Positions 7,667-11,125 of a stretch of DNA of 11,125 nt are shown one piece after another. How positions within the stretch are numbered: position 1 is the first letter of the stretch; each line of letters begins with the position of its first letter. The stretch is taken from NCBI GenBank assembly GCA_964550025.1, contig CAZJYI010000258.1, positions 1 through 11,125 of the forward strand. Reading direction: 5' to 3'. The notes beneath the pieces were generated by a model. That model searched no databases, had not been told where the DNA came from, and saw only the letters and a program-made list of their open reading frames with translations. Made by a program: the position numbers and the translations under genes. This DNA is from CAZJYI01 sp964550025 (lineage in GTDB: Bacteria > Verrucomicrobiota > Kiritimatiellia > UBA8416 > CAYOBW01).

Positions 7667-7720
7667 GTTCATGGGGAGAAGACAGCAGTAGCTACGGGCG
7701 ACTTCACTTTTAGGGCCTTT

Positions 7721-9421
7721 ATGAGCAGTATTCCTCAGTGCGTTGGCAACCTGCTGGCTGTCGTGACAGCGATAGTGGCCGTTGCGGTCCGCCCGCCGGC
7801 GGACGCCGCACAGATTTCCTACGCCTTACCCTACGATGGCAAGGAGACAACCTATCGCGTCACCTTGGCGGCCGCGCCGGCAGACAACCCTGACTGGCTG
7901 GTCAGCACGTTTGTTGCGGGGGCCGTGAGGACGGCGACAGCCCAAAACCGGGGCTGCTTTACGGAGTCTTGGGACGGGTTGGATGACAACTTCATGCCGG
8001 TGCCTCTCGGGAATTACGTGGTCAAGGGTATCTTCTGCCCGGCAGAGATCTGGCCCATCGACGGCCAGACGCACAGCCTCATCGCACAGTACGTATGCTC
8101 CCCCGGCGACTCCTGGGCCTCATCGCCGGGGGAGGATCACCGGTTCCCCGCGCTCCACGGGCACGTCTTTGAACCCATCTACGAAGTCGTGCCTGCCCCT
8201 GACGGCACCGCCCTGGCGCTGGGAGGCTACGTGGAAAACGGGTATAACCCGTTTCTCATCGACCTGAACAAGCCGGTGGGCATGGATCAGGTCATCAAGT
8301 GTTTTCCATCCCATGGCCGCGCCGGCGGTCAGTTGGCGGCCTATGTTGGGTGTCATGCCTGGATGGCGCGACGGAACGAAGTGTACAGCCCTACGAACCC
8401 CAAGTTCGGAACAGAGGAGAATAGGTACGGACACGGCTTTTCCAGAGTCAACCCGGATCCGTCCCAGCCGCCCACCGACCTGACCGCCGTGCGACGTGAC
8501 AACCGAACCCGGCTACTGCTCTGCGAACCGGCTGCTAACCGGTTGAGCGTTATGGAAGGCGACACCGGTCGGATGCTGTATGCGGTGTCCCTGCCCGGTG
8601 TGAGGGCGACTTCGGTGCACCCCGGCACCGGCGCTTGCCTAGCCTTGTGCCGGGATGAAGCGGGGTGGCACTTGCGCATGTCGACAGACGATGCGGAGAC
8701 CCCCTGGACCCTGGCCTGCCGGTTGCCGCGCGGGGTGCGCGACCCACGGGATCTCGCGATTGACCACCGGGGCCGTTTCTATCTGACCGACGGGCGGGTG
8801 ATCCGTAAGGTAGGCCCCGACGGAGTTCTTCTCGCGACCTTCGGCAAGGATCAAAAGCTACGGGGAACCTGGGACCCGGAGGTGATGATCGGACTGAATC
8901 GTATTCACGTCTGGCGGGACACCGGGGGGCGAAGCCGTCTGCTTGCCACCACCTCGGGGGCGCCCCAGCGGACCGTCGAGTGGGATGCCGACACCGGTGC
9001 CGTGATCCGTGACTGGCTGCTCGCCCAGAACGCCGCGGGCGGATTCTGCATGGATCCGGAGCAACCCTCTCACGTCTACACCACCGCGCTGATCGGAGCG
9101 CAACTGATCCGGTATGCCGTCGACTACGAGACTGGCGCCTGGCGGGTCGACGCGATATGGGAAGACCTGTGTTATCCGAACATGGAAACCCACTTCCCCG
9201 GCGGCCGGTTGTTTCCCCAGATACTCCATCATGATGGACGGAAGTATCTCTGCTTCGGAGGCGGCGCCTTCCGCTCGCGGGGCGGATGGATGATCTATCG
9301 ATACCTGCCCGACAAGGATGACTGGATTCCCGCGGCGGCCGTGGTGGACAAGCGATGGTGGCACGATGAGAGCGGGGATGTCGCAAAGCCCCCGCCCCAT
9401 GCACTTCGCCTGCGCAAATGA
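7721..9421 (+). CDS. Secreted beta-propeller (NHL-like) protein with FlgD-type Ig domain
   Basis: A 566-aa exported protein without a recognised enzyme motif. The N-terminus has a long hydrophobic segment (about 9-23) ending PPADAAQ, read as a signal peptide although it lacks the usual positive charges. Residues about 32-110 form an FlgD-like Ig fold, with ESWDGLDDNFMPVPLGNYVVKG as its hallmark (a W-D-G-x-D turn, then V-P-x-G-x-Y). The rest looks like a beta-propeller: VVPAPDGTALALGG, DLTAVRRDNRTRLLLC, and an NHL-like repeat at about 340-376 (DPRDLAIDHRGRFYLTD, then VIRKVGPDGVLLATFG). The C-terminus WWHDESGDVAKPP ends soon after in basic residues; larger proteins of this type often run on, so it may be shortened. 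AGGG (7712-7715) is a modest ribosome site. The context suggests glycan binding, a scaffold role or an uncharacterised lyase or hydrolase; none can be shown. Confidence 0.65.
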   Translation: MSSIPQCVGNLLAVVTAIVAVAVRPPADAAQISYALPYDGKETTYRVTLAAAPADNPDWLVSTFVAGAVRTATAQNRGCFTESWDGLDDNFMPVPLGNYVVKGIFCPAEIWPIDGQTHSLIAQYVCSPGDSWASSPGEDHRFPALHGHVFEPIYEVVPAPDGTALALGGYVENGYNPFLIDLNKPVGMDQVIKCFPSHGRAGGQLAAYVGCHAWMARRNEVYSPTNPKFGTEENRYGHGFSRVNPDPSQPPTDLTAVRRDNRTRLLLCEPAANRLSVMEGDTGRMLYAVSLPGVRATSVHPGTGACLALCRDEAGWHLRMSTDDAETPWTLACRLPRGVRDPRDLAIDHRGRFYLTDGRVIRKVGPDGVLLATFGKDQKLRGTWDPEVMIGLNRIHVWRDTGGRSRLLATTSGAPQRTVEWDADTGAVIRDWLLAQNAAGGFCMDPEQPSHVYTTALIGAQLIRYAVDYETGAWRVDAIWEDLCYPNMETHFPGGRLFPQILHHDGRKYLCFGGGAFRSRGGWMIYRYLPDKDDWIPAAAVVDKRWWHDESGDVAKPPPHALRLRK

Positions 9422-9454
9422 GTTGAATGGAGAATGCGAAGAGGATGATGGAAC

Positions 9455-11083
9455 ATGAAAAGACCAGCCTTCAATCTGGTACTTGGTGTCGTCTGCGTTG
9501 CGACGTTGGGCCCCGCGGCCGAGGCGCGTAAACCCAACGTGGTCGTCATCATGTGCGACGACCTGGGCTATGCGGATGTCGGCTTTAATGGGTGCGAGGA
9601 CATTCCGACGCCGAACATTGACCGCATAGCAGAGAGCGGCGTGCGGTGTACCAGCGGCTACACGTCGTATCCGGTTTGCGGACCGAGCCGGGCCGGATTC
9701 ATGACCGGGCGCTACGGTCAGCGCTTCGGCTTCGAGCGGAACCCGCAGCACCGTGTTGACGATCCGAACATGGGATTGCCGCGGACTGAACGCACGTTTG
9801 CCGAAGTCCTCAAGCCGGTCGGCTACACCTCGGGCATCGTGGGGAAATGGCACCTTGGCGCACACGAGACGCTGCATCCACTTGCGCGTGGCTTCGACTT
9901 CTTCTACGGGCACCTCGGCGGTGGACATCGCTATCTCCCGGAAGACCTGACGATCGAAGGGCATGGGAAGAACGAGAAGGAAAGCTATCTGACCAAGATC
10001 CTGCGCAATCACAAAATGGTCGAGACAGAGAAGTATCTCACGGATGAGTTTTCAGACGCTGCCGTGGAGTTCATCGAGACCAGCAAAAACCAGCCGTTCT
10101 TCCTGTTCCTCTCCTACAACGCGCCTCATCTGCCGCTGCAGGCGACGGAAGAGTACCTGACGCGGTTTCCGAATCTTACGGGGAAGCGCAAGATCTATGC
10201 GGCCATGGTGAGTGCGGTCGACGACGGTGTCGGCATGGTGCTTGACAGGCTGGAGGAGTTGAAACTCACGGAGAACACCCTCATCTTCTTCCTGTCCGAC
10301 AACGGCGGGCCGGAAACGAAGAATGCTTCGGATAACGGGCCATTGCGCGGCGCGAAGGGCGACCCTTGGGAGGGCGGATTCCGTGTGCCGTATGCCGTTC
10401 AGTGGGAAGGGACGTTGCCGGCGGGAACCGAGTACCACCAGCCGGTCAGCGCGCTCGACATCCTGTCGACGATGGCCGAGCTGGCGGGCGCTTCTGAAGA
10501 TCCGAAGCGGCCGCTGGACGGGGTGAACCTGATTCCATATCTGAGCGGGAAGGACAGCCGTGCCCCGCACGAGGCGATCTACCTGCGGAAGTTTGACGGC
10601 GCAGCGTATGCCGTGCGCAGAGGCGATTCCAAGCTGGTCATCAAATGGAGAAAAGGCGCTCCTGAACTGTACAACCTTGAGGAAGATATCGGCGAACAAA
10701 ATGACCTTGCCAATCAGTACCCCGAAAGAGTCCAGCAGCTTGATGCATTGCGAAAACAGTGGGATTCGGAGCTGATCGAACCGCGCTTTCTTGGGCTCAT
10801 CCATACGCCCGAATGGCGGGCGAAAACCCAGCGGCAGCAGAAGGCGGCAAAGCAGAAAGGAGCCAGAGAATGGGATTGGTTCGCCGCGCTGGACGCCAAC
10901 AAGGATGGCGTCGTGACCGAAGAGGAGTGGGTCGACTGGACCATGAGGGAAGCCAAGCGCAAAGGACGCAACACCACGGTTGAAAAGCAGAAGGAATACT
11001 TCGCCGGGCGCGATTCGGATGGCAACGGAACGATTACGCGTGAAGAGCTGAACGCGAGTATGAGGGGGAAGAAGAAGAAATGA
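9455..11083 (+). CDS. Secreted formylglycine sulfatase (S1 family) with C-terminal EF-hands
   Basis: This is a predicted exported sulfatase of 542 aa that removes sulfate esters from a glycan or other ester. The signal peptide is MKRPAFNLVL plus a hydrophobic stretch, probably cleaved after AEA. The core begins KPNVVVIMCDDLGYADVG (metal-binding Asp35, Asp36). The modification motif VCGPSRAGFMTGR has Cys75 in C-x-P-x-R, the site converted to formylglycine. Further active-site residues are GKWHLG (Lys131, His133), APHLP (His225), LSDNGGP (Asp282, Asn283) and RGAKGD (Lys301). Two EF-hand loops close the protein: Asp480-Glu491 (DANKDG) and Asp520-Glu531 (DSDGNG), with all calcium-ligand positions filled, then a lysine-rich end. 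No FGE-type maturase gene is in the window. AGAGGA (9440-9445) supports the start. The cluster suggests a sulfated polysaccharide substrate; the exact subfamily was not determined. Confidence 0.92.
   Translation: MKRPAFNLVLGVVCVATLGPAAEARKPNVVVIMCDDLGYADVGFNGCEDIPTPNIDRIAESGVRCTSGYTSYPVCGPSRAGFMTGRYGQRFGFERNPQHRVDDPNMGLPRTERTFAEVLKPVGYTSGIVGKWHLGAHETLHPLARGFDFFYGHLGGGHRYLPEDLTIEGHGKNEKESYLTKILRNHKMVETEKYLTDEFSDAAVEFIETSKNQPFFLFLSYNAPHLPLQATEEYLTRFPNLTGKRKIYAAMVSAVDDGVGMVLDRLEELKLTENTLIFFLSDNGGPETKNASDNGPLRGAKGDPWEGGFRVPYAVQWEGTLPAGTEYHQPVSALDILSTMAELAGASEDPKRPLDGVNLIPYLSGKDSRAPHEAIYLRKFDGAAYAVRRGDSKLVIKWRKGAPELYNLEEDIGEQNDLANQYPERVQQLDALRKQWDSELIEPRFLGLIHTPEWRAKTQRQQKAAKQKGAREWDWFAALDANKDGVVTEEEWVDWTMREAKRKGRNTTVEKQKEYFAGRDSDGNGTITREELNASMRGKKKK
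11063..11068 (+). promoter_or_regulatory. Shine-Dalgarno of the next gene within the sulfatase end
   Basis: AGGGGG lies 11 bases before the ATG at 11080, inside the last sulfatase codons, followed by an A/G-rich spacer. With the ATGA overlap it supports coupled translation of the downstream gene. Confidence 0.4.
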
Positions 11084-11125
11084 AGTGCTTGCTTGGCATT
11101 TTGATGGTGTCGGGCGCATTGGTGC
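11080..11125 (+). CDS. Start of an exported protein (partial, runs off the window)
   Basis: ATG at 11080 overlaps the sulfatase stop TGA (11081-11083) by four bases as ATGA. The 15 visible codons read MKCLLGILMVSGALV: a lysine followed by a hydrophobic core, the form of a signal peptide or lipoprotein leader. Nothing more can be said about function. The overlap argues that the operon continues past the window; another sulfatase or glycosidase would fit the context. Confidence 0.55.
   Translation, partial: MKCLLGILMVSGALV

Noticed and set aside
8858..10012. Antisense open frame spanning the propeller and sulfatase junction
   Set aside because: It crosses two well-supported + strand genes and their gap, and has no recognisable motif.

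Overview
The window looks like chromosomal DNA from a GC-rich, polysaccharide-degrading bacterium. The best guess is the Planctomycetota-Verrucomicrobiota-Kiritimatiellota (PVC) group. This rests on gene content: a secreted formylglycine sulfatase with a C-terminal EF-hand pair, a lipoprotein glycoside hydrolase with a golvesin-like domain, a LamG-plus-GH32-like protein, and a secreted beta-propeller protein with an FlgD-type Ig domain. No rRNA, tRNA or housekeeping marker is present, so the lineage remains an inference. All recognisable genes lie on the + strand.

Layout. (1) 2-187 is the 3' end of a WYL-domain regulator, possibly frameshifted near its stop. (2) 188-513 is non-coding. It holds a terminator-like hairpin (373-401), a possible promoter (455-483) and three 15-bp tandem units with a nested inverted repeat just before the next gene. 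(3) 514-1920 encodes an AAA-type ATPase with a DUF234-like nuclease-fold tail. (4) Six bases later, 1927-4194 encodes a GH5-like (clan GH-A) lipoprotein. (5) 4207-6531 encodes a cytoplasmic GH94-like phosphorylase with unusual active-site motifs. (6) 6588-7666 is a LamG/GH32-like gene broken by a one-base frameshift at a run of six G, and apparently short at its C-terminus. (7) 7721-9421 encodes a secreted propeller protein. (8) 9455-11083 encodes a sulfatase with two EF-hands. (9) 11080 onward is the start of another exported protein, overlapping the sulfatase stop by four bases (ATGA).

How the genes may work together. From 1927 on, gaps are short (12, 56, 54 and 33 bases, then a 4-base overlap) and no clear terminator is visible, so the block reads as one glycan-utilisation operon. 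A surface GH5-like enzyme and a calcium-dependent sulfatase would trim a decorated, perhaps sulfated, glycan outside the cytoplasm. The GH94-like enzyme would phosphorolyse the imported oligosaccharide. No transporter, sugar kinase or FGE-type sulfatase maturase is in the window, so these must be encoded elsewhere. The ATPase gene is functionally unlike the rest but is placed as the first gene of the transcript. It sits beside a damaged regulator end and carries its own repeat-rich promoter, so it may be a later insertion.

No CRISPR array, defence cassette, insertion sequence or RNA gene was recognised. The points most worth following are the G-run frameshift, the divergent GH94 active site, the GH5 plus golvesin-like architecture, and the repeat-flanked ATPase at the head of a sugar operon.
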